Positions 15,497 through 22,970 of a stretch of DNA of 31,935 nucleotides are shown here, in pieces. The translations under genes and the position numbers were made by a program. Every line of letters begins with the position of its first letter. Position 1 is the stretch's first letter. Origin of the DNA: an uncultured Methylophaga sp. (lineage in GTDB: Bacteria; Pseudomonadota; Gammaproteobacteria; Nitrosococcales; Methylophagaceae). The notes below the pieces were generated by a model. The model had not been told where the DNA came from. It made no database searches and was given only the letters and a program-made list of their open reading frames with translations. Location of the stretch: contig CANRLD010000002.1 in NCBI GenBank assembly GCA_947631375.1, positions 1 through 31,935 of the forward strand. The letters are read 5' to 3'.

Positions 15497-17392
15497 ATGA
15501 TAAAACTCAGTCAACTTTCCCTGCGTCGTGGTCCCCGACTTTTATTTGAAGCTGCTAATCTCGTTATCCATCCCGGACAACGCCTTGGTTTGACCGGTGC
15601 AAATGGCACTGGAAAATCCAGCCTGTTTGCGATGATTCGTAACCAGTTAAACGCTGACAGTGGTGAGTTAACCTTGCCGGAAGCGTGGGTGATTGCCCAT
15701 GTGGCACAGGAAACGCCTGCCGTGCAGCTGTCAGCCATAGATTATGTCTTGCAGGGGGATGTGGAGCTTAGCGAGTTACTGCAGCAATTGGCGACAGCAG
15801 AGGCTGATGGCGATGGCCATCAGCAAACGCAACTGCACGATAAACTGGCGCTGATTGATGGCTATACGGCGCGTAGTCGTGCAGCAAAACTGTTACATGG
15901 CCTGGGCTTTGTGGCAAAACAGCAGGATCAGGCTGTCAGTACCTTTTCCGGGGGCTGGCGGATGCGCCTCAATCTGGCTCAGGCATTAATGTGTCGCAGT
16001 GACTTGTTGTTGCTGGATGAACCGACCAATCATTTGGATCTGGAAGCCGTTTACTGGCTGGAAGAATGGCTGCGTAGCTACAGTGGCACATTGCTGGTAA
16101 TTTCACACGATCGGGAGTTTCTCGACCGAGTGGTAACGCATATCGCGCATATTGAACAGCAGCGTATCAAGCTGTATACCGGTAATTATTCGGATTTTGA
16201 ATCCGCTCGTGCCGAGCATCTGGCGAATCAACAAGCTGCTTACCAGAAACAGCAGTCTGAAATCGCCCATATCCGCGATTTTGTTAATCGATTTAAGGCC
16301 AAGGCCACGAAGGCCAAGCAAGCACAAAGTCGTATCAAGGCACTGGAACGTATGGAGAAAGTTGCCCCCGCGCATGTGGATTCGCCGTTTCATTTCAGCT
16401 TTTTTGAACCTCGGCGTTTAACCACACCGATCCTTGCCCTGGATAAAGCCAGTGTCGGTTATCATCAGCAGGCTTTGTTAGAAGACATCAAACTTACGCT
16501 GGCGCCGGGTGACCGGATTGGTCTGCTGGGGCCTAATGGGGCAGGAAAATCGACGTTAATCAAGTTGATTGCCGGTGAACTTGAACCATTAAGCGGTAAA
16601 CGCCGGGAAGGCAAGGATATTGTTATTGGCTATTTTGCTCAGCATCAACTGGAGCAACTACGCGCGGATGAAACGCCGTTAAATCATTTACAGCGTCTGG
16701 ATCGTCTGGCAACGGAGCAGGATTGTCGTAATTTCCTTGGAGGCTTCGGCTTTCATGGCGATACCGCATTGGAGCCAGTTGGCCCGTTCTCGGGTGGGGA
16801 AAAGGCGCGCCTGGTACTTGCTTTACTGGTTTATCAACGACCAGCCTTATTACTGCTGGATGAGCCGACGAATCATCTTGATCTGGAAATGCGTCTGGCA
16901 CTGACGATGGCGTTGCAGGAATACGAAGGGGCATTAGTCGTGGTATCGCATGATCGCTATTTCCTGCGTAATGTCACTGATGATTTATGGCTGGTGGCCG
17001 ATGGCCGGGCAGCTGTCTTTGACGGTGATTTGGAGGATTACCGACAACTGCGATTGAATCAGGGTAATAACAATCCTGCCAGCGAGAAGAACACGGCAGC
17101 AAGTCAGAGCCGAAAACTGGATCGCCAGGTGGCAGCGCAACAGCGTCAGAAATTACAACCGTTGCGTAACCAGGTGAAGAAAGCCGAGCAGGCACTTGAT
17201 AAGTTGAATGCGCAACTGCTCACAATTGAAACGCAACTTGCTGACGCTGCCTTGTATACAGCAGTCAATAAAGAAAAGTTGAAGGATTTGCTACAGCAAC
17301 AGGCAACAATTAAGTCGGCTGTAGAGCAGGTCGAAATGGACTGGCTTGACGCCAGTGAAGCGCTTGAAAGCGCAGCAACGATAGAGGATTAA
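15497..17392 (+). CDS. yheS: ABC-F family ATPase YheS
   Basis: 631 residues (E. coli YheS has 637). It has two ABC domains: GANGTGKSS and GPNGAGKST as Walker A, FSGGWRMRL and FSGGEKARL as signatures, and DEPTNHLDLE as Walker B in both. Between them is a basic linker with RFKAKATKAKQAQSRIKALE. The carboxyl tail (about 545-631) is a charged coiled coil. ATG 15497 reproduces the family amino end (MIKLSQLSLRRG); the frame is open farther upstream, but that part overlaps ung. No Shine-Dalgarno sequence precedes the ATG, and a TACAAT box ends 7 bases before it. YheS is a translation factor-like ATPase associated with ribosomes whose role is still being defined. uup follows after 2 bases. Confidence 0.93.
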   Translation: MIKLSQLSLRRGPRLLFEAANLVIHPGQRLGLTGANGTGKSSLFAMIRNQLNADSGELTLPEAWVIAHVAQETPAVQLSAIDYVLQGDVELSELLQQLATAEADGDGHQQTQLHDKLALIDGYTARSRAAKLLHGLGFVAKQQDQAVSTFSGGWRMRLNLAQALMCRSDLLLLDEPTNHLDLEAVYWLEEWLRSYSGTLLVISHDREFLDRVVTHIAHIEQQRIKLYTGNYSDFESARAEHLANQQAAYQKQQSEIAHIRDFVNRFKAKATKAKQAQSRIKALERMEKVAPAHVDSPFHFSFFEPRRLTTPILALDKASVGYHQQALLEDIKLTLAPGDRIGLLGPNGAGKSTLIKLIAGELEPLSGKRREGKDIVIGYFAQHQLEQLRADETPLNHLQRLDRLATEQDCRNFLGGFGFHGDTALEPVGPFSGGEKARLVLALLVYQRPALLLLDEPTNHLDLEMRLALTMALQEYEGALVVVSHDRYFLRNVTDDLWLVADGRAAVFDGDLEDYRQLRLNQGNNNPASEKNTAASQSRKLDRQVAAQQRQKLQPLRNQVKKAEQALDKLNAQLLTIETQLADAALYTAVNKEKLKDLLQQQATIKSAVEQVEMDWLDASEALESAATIED

Positions 17393-17394
17393 CA

Positions 17395-19287
17395 GTGGCA
17401 TTACTGTCTTTAAAACAGTTGACCGTGAGTTACGGTGGTCCCAACTTACTGGATAAAGTTGATTTCCAGCTCGATAAAGGTGAGCGAGTGTGTCTGGTAG
17501 GCCGCAATGGTGCCGGCAAGTCGACATTGATGAAGGTCATTGCCGGGGAGTTACTGCCTGACAGTGGTGAAATAATTGGTTTACAGGAATTAAAAGTTGC
17601 CCGGTTAGAGCAGGAAGTCCCCACCGGTACAGACGGCAGCATCTTTGATGTAGTGGCTGCCGGACTGGGTGAAATCGCACCTTTACTGGTGGAATATCAT
17701 CATATTGTTCAGCAACTGCAACACGATAGTAGTGAGCAGATCCTCAATAAGCTAGAAAAGGCGCAGCAAAAACTTGAAGCGGCAGACGGTTGGAGTCTGG
17801 AGCAACAGGTTGAAACTGTCATTTCTCGCTTATCCCTTGATGCCGATGCCGTATTTTCGAGCCTTTCAGGAGGCATGAAGCGCAGAGTTCTGCTGGCGCA
17901 GGCGCTGGTTCGACAGCCAGATATTTTATTGTTGGATGAACCGACCAACCATCTGGATATCAGCTCGATTACCTGGCTCGAAGGTTTTTTGAAGAGTTAT
18001 GGGGGGACGTTGTTATTTATTACCCATGATCGGAGTTTTTTACAGGCCTTGGCCACCCGTATTGTGCAGCTGGATCGTGGACAGCTGGTCAGTTTTCCCG
18101 GTGATTATCGAAATTACCTGCAAAAACGCGAAGCTCTGTTGGCGGCTGAAGCAGAGCAAAATGCACAGTTTGATAAAAAACTGGCGCAGGAAGAAGTGTG
18201 GATCCGACAGGGCATTAAAGCCCGTCGTACCCGCAATGAAGGACGGGTACGCGCGCTGGAAAAGCTGCGCCGTGAACGCAGTCAGCGCCGTGAAGTGCAA
18301 GGCAATGTCTCAATGCAGCTTCAGGAAGGGGAGCGCAGCGGGAAATTAGTAGTTGAAGCAGAAAATATCAGTCAGGCTTTCGATGGCAAGTCATTATTTG
18401 AAAACTTCTCAACATTGATTCAACGGGGCGACCGAATTGGTATTATCGGGCCAAACGGCTGTGGTAAAAGTACCTTACTGTCTATTCTGTTGGGCCGCGC
18501 AGAACCGCAATCCGGCAATGTACGGCTGGGCACTAATCTGCAAATAGCCTACTTTGATCAATTGCGCAGTCAGCTCGATGAAGAGGCTAACGTCGTTGAT
18601 AATGTCGGGCAGGGACGTGACTTTATTGAAATCAATGGCAGTCGCAAGCATGTAATTGGTTATTTACAGGATTTCCTGTTTACCCCGGACCGGGCGAGAA
18701 CACCGGTTAAAGCCTTATCAGGCGGAGAGCGTAACCGTTTGTTATTGGCAAAACTGTTTACCCAACCTGCTAATCTGCTGGTGCTTGATGAACCGACCAA
18801 CGATCTGGATGCAGAAACACTGGAGTTGTTGGAAGACTTATTATTAGGTTTTTCCGGAACCTTGCTGCTGGTCAGTCATGATCGAAGCTTTTTAAACAAT
18901 GTCGTGACCAGTTGCATCGTGTTTGATGAGGATGGCGAAGTCCGTGAGTATGTCGGTGGCTATGATGACTGGCTGGCACAACGCCAGCAAGTAGCAAAAC
19001 AGCAAAAACCGGCAAACTCGCCAGAGGCGACGCCAGCAGGCAAAACGCTAAGAAAAAAGCCGAACCTAACCTATCAGCAGCAACTGGATCTGAAAGCATT
19101 ACCAGCCAGGATTGAAGCGCTTGAGCAGAAAATTGCCATGTTGACAGAAGAAATGGCTGCGGCTGATTTTTATCAACAAGATGCAACAGTGATAAAAAAC
19201 GCCCAAATCGAAATGAGCGAGTTGGAAGGCTTGTTAGAAACAGCGTTTGATGACTGGGAAAAGCTGGAAGCTATCCACAATGCCTAA
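17395..19287 (+). CDS. uup: ABC-F family ATPase Uup
   Basis: 630 residues (E. coli Uup 635). Two ABC domains carry GRNGAGKST and GPNGCGKST, signatures LSGGMKRRV and LSGGERNRL, and Walker B DEPTNHLD and DEPTNDLD; the N in the second is a Uup trait. The carboxyl-terminal region (about 545-630) is a coiled-coil domain that in E. coli Uup binds DNA. The linker is unusually rich in Arg (IKARRTRNEGRVRALEKLRR), again typical. Start is GTG 17395, with AGAGGA 7 bases upstream and only 2 bases after the yheS stop, so the genes are co-translated from one message. Uup is linked to ribosome function and to suppression of transposon precise excision in E. coli. Confidence 0.95.
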   Translation: MALLSLKQLTVSYGGPNLLDKVDFQLDKGERVCLVGRNGAGKSTLMKVIAGELLPDSGEIIGLQELKVARLEQEVPTGTDGSIFDVVAAGLGEIAPLLVEYHHIVQQLQHDSSEQILNKLEKAQQKLEAADGWSLEQQVETVISRLSLDADAVFSSLSGGMKRRVLLAQALVRQPDILLLDEPTNHLDISSITWLEGFLKSYGGTLLFITHDRSFLQALATRIVQLDRGQLVSFPGDYRNYLQKREALLAAEAEQNAQFDKKLAQEEVWIRQGIKARRTRNEGRVRALEKLRRERSQRREVQGNVSMQLQEGERSGKLVVEAENISQAFDGKSLFENFSTLIQRGDRIGIIGPNGCGKSTLLSILLGRAEPQSGNVRLGTNLQIAYFDQLRSQLDEEANVVDNVGQGRDFIEINGSRKHVIGYLQDFLFTPDRARTPVKALSGGERNRLLLAKLFTQPANLLVLDEPTNDLDAETLELLEDLLLGFSGTLLLVSHDRSFLNNVVTSCIVFDEDGEVREYVGGYDDWLAQRQQVAKQQKPANSPEATPAGKTLRKKPNLTYQQQLDLKALPARIEALEQKIAMLTEEMAAADFYQQDATVIKNAQIEMSELEGLLETAFDDWEKLEAIHNA

Positions 19288-19309
19288 GAGCGGCTGATAG
19301 CGATTAAGC

Positions 19310-19340
19310 AATCAAGCCGCTGATACGCAGCGGCTTGATT
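19310..19340. terminator. Hairpin between convergent uup and cytochrome genes
   Basis: A perfect 13-bp stem pairs AATCAAGCCGCTG (19310-19322) with CAGCGGCTTGATT (19328-19340) around a 5-base loop. It sits 22 bases past the uup stop and 9 bases past the end of the convergent gene. Neither side has a clean T run, so it is probably a two-way terminator of moderate strength. Confidence 0.6.
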
Positions 19341-19349
19341 GATTGTGGT

Positions 19350-20114
19350 TTATTCGTCGAGTAAAGCATCACGGTTGTCTTGACGAAAGCGTGGCAAAAT
19401 CCACATTTCATACATTGACACCACCCACATGAAGGCAAAGGACAATGCCATTGCAACACCAGCGATAATCACAAACCAGGCAAAGTTCGGATTCAGCTTG
19501 GTCAGCCACCATGCACTGATATCAATTAACAGAAAGATATAAGGCATGGAGATGACGGTGACTTTTAGGGCTTTGGGTACACCTGCCGCCAGACTGAAAA
19601 TCAGCCCGACAAACATAAAAATAAAGGCAATGCCAAACAAGTGAATATGTGAAACGCGGGCTAATGCGGTAAAGCTGGCGCCGGTATCAATAACGGCACG
19701 TTCACTTATCTGTTCAAAGTGGGAATAATCAGGTACCGCGCCAGCGGCATTGTCGTTGTGGCAAATAATACACTTTGCTTCAAAGATCTGTTTAATACCG
19801 CCGGTTTCATATGCTTCTTCTGTCGCGCCAGCATGTACCCATTCAATGATTTTGGCACGTTCGTCATCAGTGGCCATTGGTTTCATTGAGCCATGTAGTT
19901 TGTTTTCCAGCAGCGAGTTACTGCGATTTCCGTAATAACTGTAAACAATATCATCAATAGATAGGCCGTATTTTCCATCTGCCAAGCCATGAGTCAGCTG
20001 AATTTGAACAATGGCCATCAAATAGCCCACGGCCACTACCACCAGATAGCCAGTAAATAACGATTTTAATGATGTGCCTTGACTGGCGAGATTCAGTTTG
20101 TGGTTTGAAGCCAT
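19350..20114 (-). CDS. Membrane-anchored monoheme c-type cytochrome, function unknown
   Basis: 254 residues. One helix at about 18-40 is followed by a polar stretch (about 41-150) holding a single CIICH heme c site (115-119), then three hydrophobic helices (about 157-178, 184-205, 211-235) and a charged end. The heme region must be periplasmic, because heme c is attached there. Met77 and Met80 in the region before the site could supply a distal ligand. Two histidines at the start of the second helix (SHIHLF, 155-160) could bind another cofactor; both points are inference. I do not recognise a named family. It is alone between a two-way hairpin and the DUF4197 gene, and no cytochrome oxidase or nitrite-reductase genes lie nearby. 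ATG 20112-20114 gives an amino end with a short basic stretch before the first helix. Confidence 0.75.
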   Translation of the reverse strand: MASNHKLNLASQGTSLKSLFTGYLVVVAVGYLMAIVQIQLTHGLADGKYGLSIDDIVYSYYGNRSNSLLENKLHGSMKPMATDDERAKIIEWVHAGATEEAYETGGIKQIFEAKCIICHNDNAAGAVPDYSHFEQISERAVIDTGASFTALARVSHIHLFGIAFIFMFVGLIFSLAAGVPKALKVTVISMPYIFLLIDISAWWLTKLNPNFAWFVIIAGVAMALSFAFMWVVSMYEMWILPRFRQDNRDALLDE

Positions 20115-20183
20115 GCTATTGCCCTTAATTATTATGTGCTTATTTTATTATATATAGTTACTGGTGAGCAGCAATAACGATGG

Positions 20184-20936
20184 TTATTTTTTGCCAAACA
20201 CCTGTTGCAGAATTTCGGAGGTGCGTGCTGCCGGGTTGGTGCGGATTTTTCGTTCTTCTTCTGCCAGCATCACAAACAGCCCATCTAATGCCTGGCCGGT
20301 GACATAGTCTGGCAGATCCATGCTCAGATCCTGGCCGACAACGGGTACGGCGCTCACTTTATCATCAAGTTGATTGTAATAACGGGTGGCGCCAACTTCG
20401 CTCAGTGAAGTATCAATAATTGGCTTAAACAATCCCGCAAGCTGATCACGCGTCTGCTGTTCAAAAAAGCGGGTGGCAGCATCATCACCCCCATTCAAGA
20501 TGGTTTTAGCATCGTCGATAGTCATATTTCTCACGGCATCGACCATGATGGAGGTCGCTTGGGGAGCCGCTTTTTCAGCTGCTCGATTGATACTTTGTTC
20601 GAAGTCATCGGCCATCTTACCTAAACCCAGTTGACGCATCAGACCAGCAGCCTGTTGTACACGGGGCGGTAGCGGGATCCGAATCTGCGGGTTATTAAGA
20701 TAGCCACCTTGCTGGCTGACCGTGTCGACGGCTTTTTTGGTGCCGGTTTCCAAGGCTTCTTTCAGGCCATTGATAATCGTCTCGGAACTTAAATCTGTCC
20801 CTGTTGATGCTTCAAGAGCGGTATTGCCGGATTTGTTGAAGTTGTCGAGGAACTGCTTCCAGTCGGCGTGGCTGGGGGAGGCCATAATCAAGCAGAGTAA
20901 AAATAAAACAGCATTACCTTTACCATATCGTTTCAT
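20184..20936 (-). CDS. DUF4197 domain-containing secreted protein
   Basis: 250 residues with a signal peptide (about 1-24, basic KRYGKG, hydrophobic core VLFLLCLIMA, cleavage after SHA), so it is exported to the periplasm. No lipobox cysteine is present. The mature part matches my recollection of DUF4197: GLKEALETGTKKAVDTVSQQ, then YLNNPQIRIPLP, later ATRFFEQQTRDQL and a VTGQALDGLFVMLAEEE segment near the end. The fold is mostly helical and no catalytic motif is visible. It is separated from the cytochrome gene by 69 bases and from the cold-shock gene by the latter's terminator. Function unknown. Confidence 0.87.
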   Translation of the reverse strand: MKRYGKGNAVLFLLCLIMASPSHADWKQFLDNFNKSGNTALEASTGTDLSSETIINGLKEALETGTKKAVDTVSQQGGYLNNPQIRIPLPPRVQQAAGLMRQLGLGKMADDFEQSINRAAEKAAPQATSIMVDAVRNMTIDDAKTILNGGDDAATRFFEQQTRDQLAGLFKPIIDTSLSEVGATRYYNQLDDKVSAVPVVGQDLSMDLPDYVTGQALDGLFVMLAEEERKIRTNPAARTSEILQQVFGKK

Positions 20937-21029
20937 GATGCAATTCCTTAATCATTCCAAGAGTTGATAGTGCTGTATGGGGCTGACAGCGTCAAGTTAT
21001 GAGGTGAATTATCTCCCAGAACCCCGGGC

Positions 21030-21063
21030 AAAAAAAAGCCGGCTAAATAATTAACCGGCTTTT
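21030..21063 (-). terminator. Rho-independent terminator of the cold-shock gene
   Basis: The stem AAAAGCCGG (21034-21042) and CCGGCTTTT (21055-21063) extends inward with one mismatch. Read on the minus strand it is followed by eight T. It lies 23 bases after the csp stop, so it should end that transcript. Confidence 0.88.
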
Positions 21064-21086
21064 CATGTCTATCTCAATAAGGATTA

Positions 21087-21296
21087 TCAGCTTGGAACAA
21101 CGTTTTCCGCTTGTGGTCCTTTTTGGCCTTGTGTCACTTCCATCGTGACAGACTGGCCTTCTTTCAGGGTTCTGAACCCGTCTGATTTAATTGCACTGTG
21201 ATGCACAAAAACGTCTGGACCATCGGCGCGTTCAATAAAGCCGAATCCTTTTGCATCATTGAACCATTTAACTGTGCCTGTAACTTGCTCTGCCAT
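21087..21296 (-). CDS. Cold-shock domain protein (CspA family)
   Basis: 69 residues, the standard length of a single cold-shock domain. RNA-binding motifs RNP1 KGFGFI (16-21) and RNP2 VFVHH (29-33) are intact. Such proteins bind single-stranded RNA and DNA and melt mRNA structure; whether this one is cold-induced or constitutive cannot be told from the protein. GAGG upstream of ATG 21294-21296 is the ribosome binding site. The leader of about 75 bases contains two perfect hairpins (separate entries), and a strong terminator follows, so the gene is monocistronic. I give no symbol because csp paralogues cannot be told apart here. Confidence 0.96.
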   Translation of the reverse strand: MAEQVTGTVKWFNDAKGFGFIERADGPDVFVHHSAIKSDGFRTLKEGQSVTMEVTQGQKGPQAENVVPS

Positions 21297-21323
21297 ATCA
21301 ACCTCAATATCTTTAAATCTTCT

Positions 21324-21347
21324 GCCAACTTAAAACCCTAAGTTGGC
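21324..21347 (-). promoter_or_regulatory. Leader hairpin 2 of the cold-shock gene
   Basis: A perfect 9-bp stem pairs GCCAACTTA (21324-21332) with TAAGTTGGC (21339-21347) around a 6-base loop, 28 bases before the csp ATG. No T run follows it on the minus strand, so it is more likely a leader structure affecting translation or stability than a terminator. Confidence 0.6.
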
Positions 21348-21353
21348 TTACAC

Positions 21354-21371
21354 AGCCCCTGAAAAGGGGCT
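21354..21371 (-). promoter_or_regulatory. Leader hairpin 1 of the cold-shock gene
   Basis: A perfect 7-bp stem pairs AGCCCCT with AGGGGCT (21354-21360, 21365-21371) around a 4-base loop; on the transcript the loop reads TTTC. It lies 6 bases from hairpin 2, and its 5' edge falls about where transcription would begin if the -10 box at 21378-21383 is real. Confidence 0.55.
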
Positions 21372-21377
21372 AGTCGC

Positions 21378-21383
21378 ATTGTA
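21378..21383 (-). promoter_or_regulatory. Putative -10 box of csp promoter
   Basis: The minus strand reads TACAAT, 82 bases before the csp ATG and just ahead of the two leader hairpins. No good -35 is present at 16-18 bases. The rest of the 309-base gap 21297-21605 shows nothing gene-like. Confidence 0.4.
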
Positions 21384-21605
21384 CGCTCAAAATTTACCAA
21401 AAAGTCACATTTATTTTTACGACACGCATTTTGTTCAGGCTGAAAAAAAGCTTGTAAAAAGTTGCAGGTAACTCATTAGTTATTGAATTTAATAAGATTG
21501 TTTCCTATTTGTGGAGTGGGGAACACTACTTTGTAGGTACCATTTGGTCATTCAGCTGCTTGCCCGAAATTAACGAAAATGCGCTATTTCAGCTAGGTTA
21601 TACGA

Positions 21606-21872
21606 TTACAGAGGTTTGAAATCGGCTGGTTTTTCGGAGCCTTCACCAAAGAAAAACTTTTCCAGCTCCTCTTTTAAAAAACTCTGTGATTTGGGATCAG
21701 CCAGTGATAAACGGTATTCATTAATCAGCATGGTTTGGTGGCCTAACCACATTTGCCAGCCTTCTTTGGAAACAGAGTCATACAATTTCTTGCCAAGCTC
21801 GCCTGGGTAGGGAGGGAAGTCAAGTGCCTCCGCCTCTTTATTGAGTTTTACACAGTGCACTGTACGTGTCAT
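21606..21872 (-). CDS. yggX: Probable Fe(2+)-trafficking protein YggX
   Basis: 88 residues, the usual YggX length. The sequence opens MTRTVHCVKLNKEAEALDFP, with the conserved Cys7, then PYPGELGKKLYDSVSKEGW, HQTMLINEYRL and LEKFFFGEG, which covers the family from end to end. YggX protects Fe-S enzymes against oxidative damage and is proposed to handle labile iron. Its ATG overlaps the mutY stop by four bases (ATGA), the same gene pair as in E. coli. MutY itself carries a 4Fe-4S cluster, which makes the coupling sensible. It probably shares the mutY message. Confidence 0.96.
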   Translation of the reverse strand: MTRTVHCVKLNKEAEALDFPPYPGELGKKLYDSVSKEGWQMWLGHQTMLINEYRLSLADPKSQSFLKEELEKFFFGEGSEKPADFKPL

Positions 21873-22918
21873 AGCATCCTCTCATTTAATAAAGTGTCAA
21901 TTAACTGTCTGGTAGGGGCAGGAAGGCCCAGTGTTAATGCGTCTTCCATTTTAACCCAGATAAATCGATTATTCTCTGCCAGCCGGTTTTTCTGTTCGGC
22001 GGAAAACAGTCGGGGCAATATTCTTAACCTGAAATGGCTGAAAACATGATTGATTTCAGCAGCTGTTGAAAGAAATTGACTGTTTTTGATTGGCAGGTAG
22101 TGTACCGATCCATCCGCTGATGGGGCTTCGGGAAAGCTCCACAAGCCGCCCCAAATCCCGGTCTGCGGGCGCTGTTCCAGCAATATATGCTGGTGATTGT
22201 CGATATAGACAAACCAGTGAGTTTGGCGATTTGGCAGTGTTTTTTTAGGTTTGCGGATTGGGTATGTCTCTGGCTGTCCCAATGAGAATGCCTGGCAGTC
22301 TGTCTGTAACGGGCAACGCTGACAATCTGGACGACTGCGTGTGCACAGCGTAGCGCCTAAATCCATTTGTGCCTGGATGTAATCGGCAATTCGTTGTGTT
22401 GGCAGCAATGCTTCAGCTCGCTGCCACATTGCCTGTTCAGTTTGTTTTTCGCCCGGCCAGCTGTCGATAGCATCATATCTGGCCAGAACCCGTTTAACGT
22501 TGCCGTCGAGGATGGGAAATCGCTGGTGGTAAGCCAAGGCCATAATGGCTCCGGCGGTTGAGCGACCAATACCAGGCAGGCCTAATAGTGCATTAAAATC
22601 ATTTGGCACCTTTACATCATGCTGTTGTACCATTTCAATAGCAGCCTTATGCAAATTACGACCACGGGCGTAATAACCCAAACCAGACCATAGACTTAAT
22701 ACGTCATCAAGACTGGCGGCTGCCAGCGTATCAAGAGTGGGAAACTGCTCAATAAAACGCTGATAATACGGAATAACCGTTGCCACTTGCGTTTGCTGCA
22801 ACATCACTTCTGATAGCCAGATATGATAGGGCGATGCGTTTATCTGCCACGGCAGATCTTTACGACCATGCTGCTCAAACCAGGCTAATAAGCGATCACT
22901 GAAAGAATTGCTATTCAC
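21869..22918 (-). CDS. mutY: Adenine DNA glycosylase MutY
   Basis: Removes adenine mispaired with 8-oxoguanine. From GTG 22916-22918 the product is 349 residues (E. coli 350). A longer TTG start at 22961-22963 is possible but would lie inside a hairpin, and the extra 15 residues do not look like the family. Catalytic Glu37 is in LSEVMLQQTQV, the helix-hairpin-helix is LLGLPGIGRSTAGA, Asp138 is in ILDGNVKRV, and four cysteines (192, 199, 202, 208) have the C-x6-C-x2-C-x5-C spacing of the 4Fe-4S cluster. The carboxyl NUDIX-like domain has LLEQRPQTGIWGGLWSFPE. yggX follows with a 4-base overlap. No clear Shine-Dalgarno sequence precedes GTG. Confidence 0.95.
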   Translation of the reverse strand: MNSNSFSDRLLAWFEQHGRKDLPWQINASPYHIWLSEVMLQQTQVATVIPYYQRFIEQFPTLDTLAAASLDDVLSLWSGLGYYARGRNLHKAAIEMVQQHDVKVPNDFNALLGLPGIGRSTAGAIMALAYHQRFPILDGNVKRVLARYDAIDSWPGEKQTEQAMWQRAEALLPTQRIADYIQAQMDLGATLCTRSRPDCQRCPLQTDCQAFSLGQPETYPIRKPKKTLPNRQTHWFVYIDNHQHILLEQRPQTGIWGGLWSFPEAPSADGSVHYLPIKNSQFLSTAAEINHVFSHFRLRILPRLFSAEQKNRLAENNRFIWVKMEDALTLGLPAPTRQLIDTLLNERML

Positions 22919-22928
22919 AAATAGTATT

Positions 22929-22955
22929 GGCTGTGGCCATCGCAAGGCCACAGCC
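22929..22955 (-). promoter_or_regulatory. Perfect hairpin between the AsmA-family gene and mutY
   Basis: A 10-bp GC-rich stem pairs GGCTGTGGCC (22929-22938) with GGCCACAGCC (22946-22955) around a 7-base loop. It lies 10 bases before the GTG start of mutY and 15 bases after the AsmA-family stop. On the minus strand it is followed by AATACTATTT, a poor T run. It may be an attenuator or processing site. Confidence 0.5.
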
Positions 22956-22970
22956 AGATGCAATCAATCA

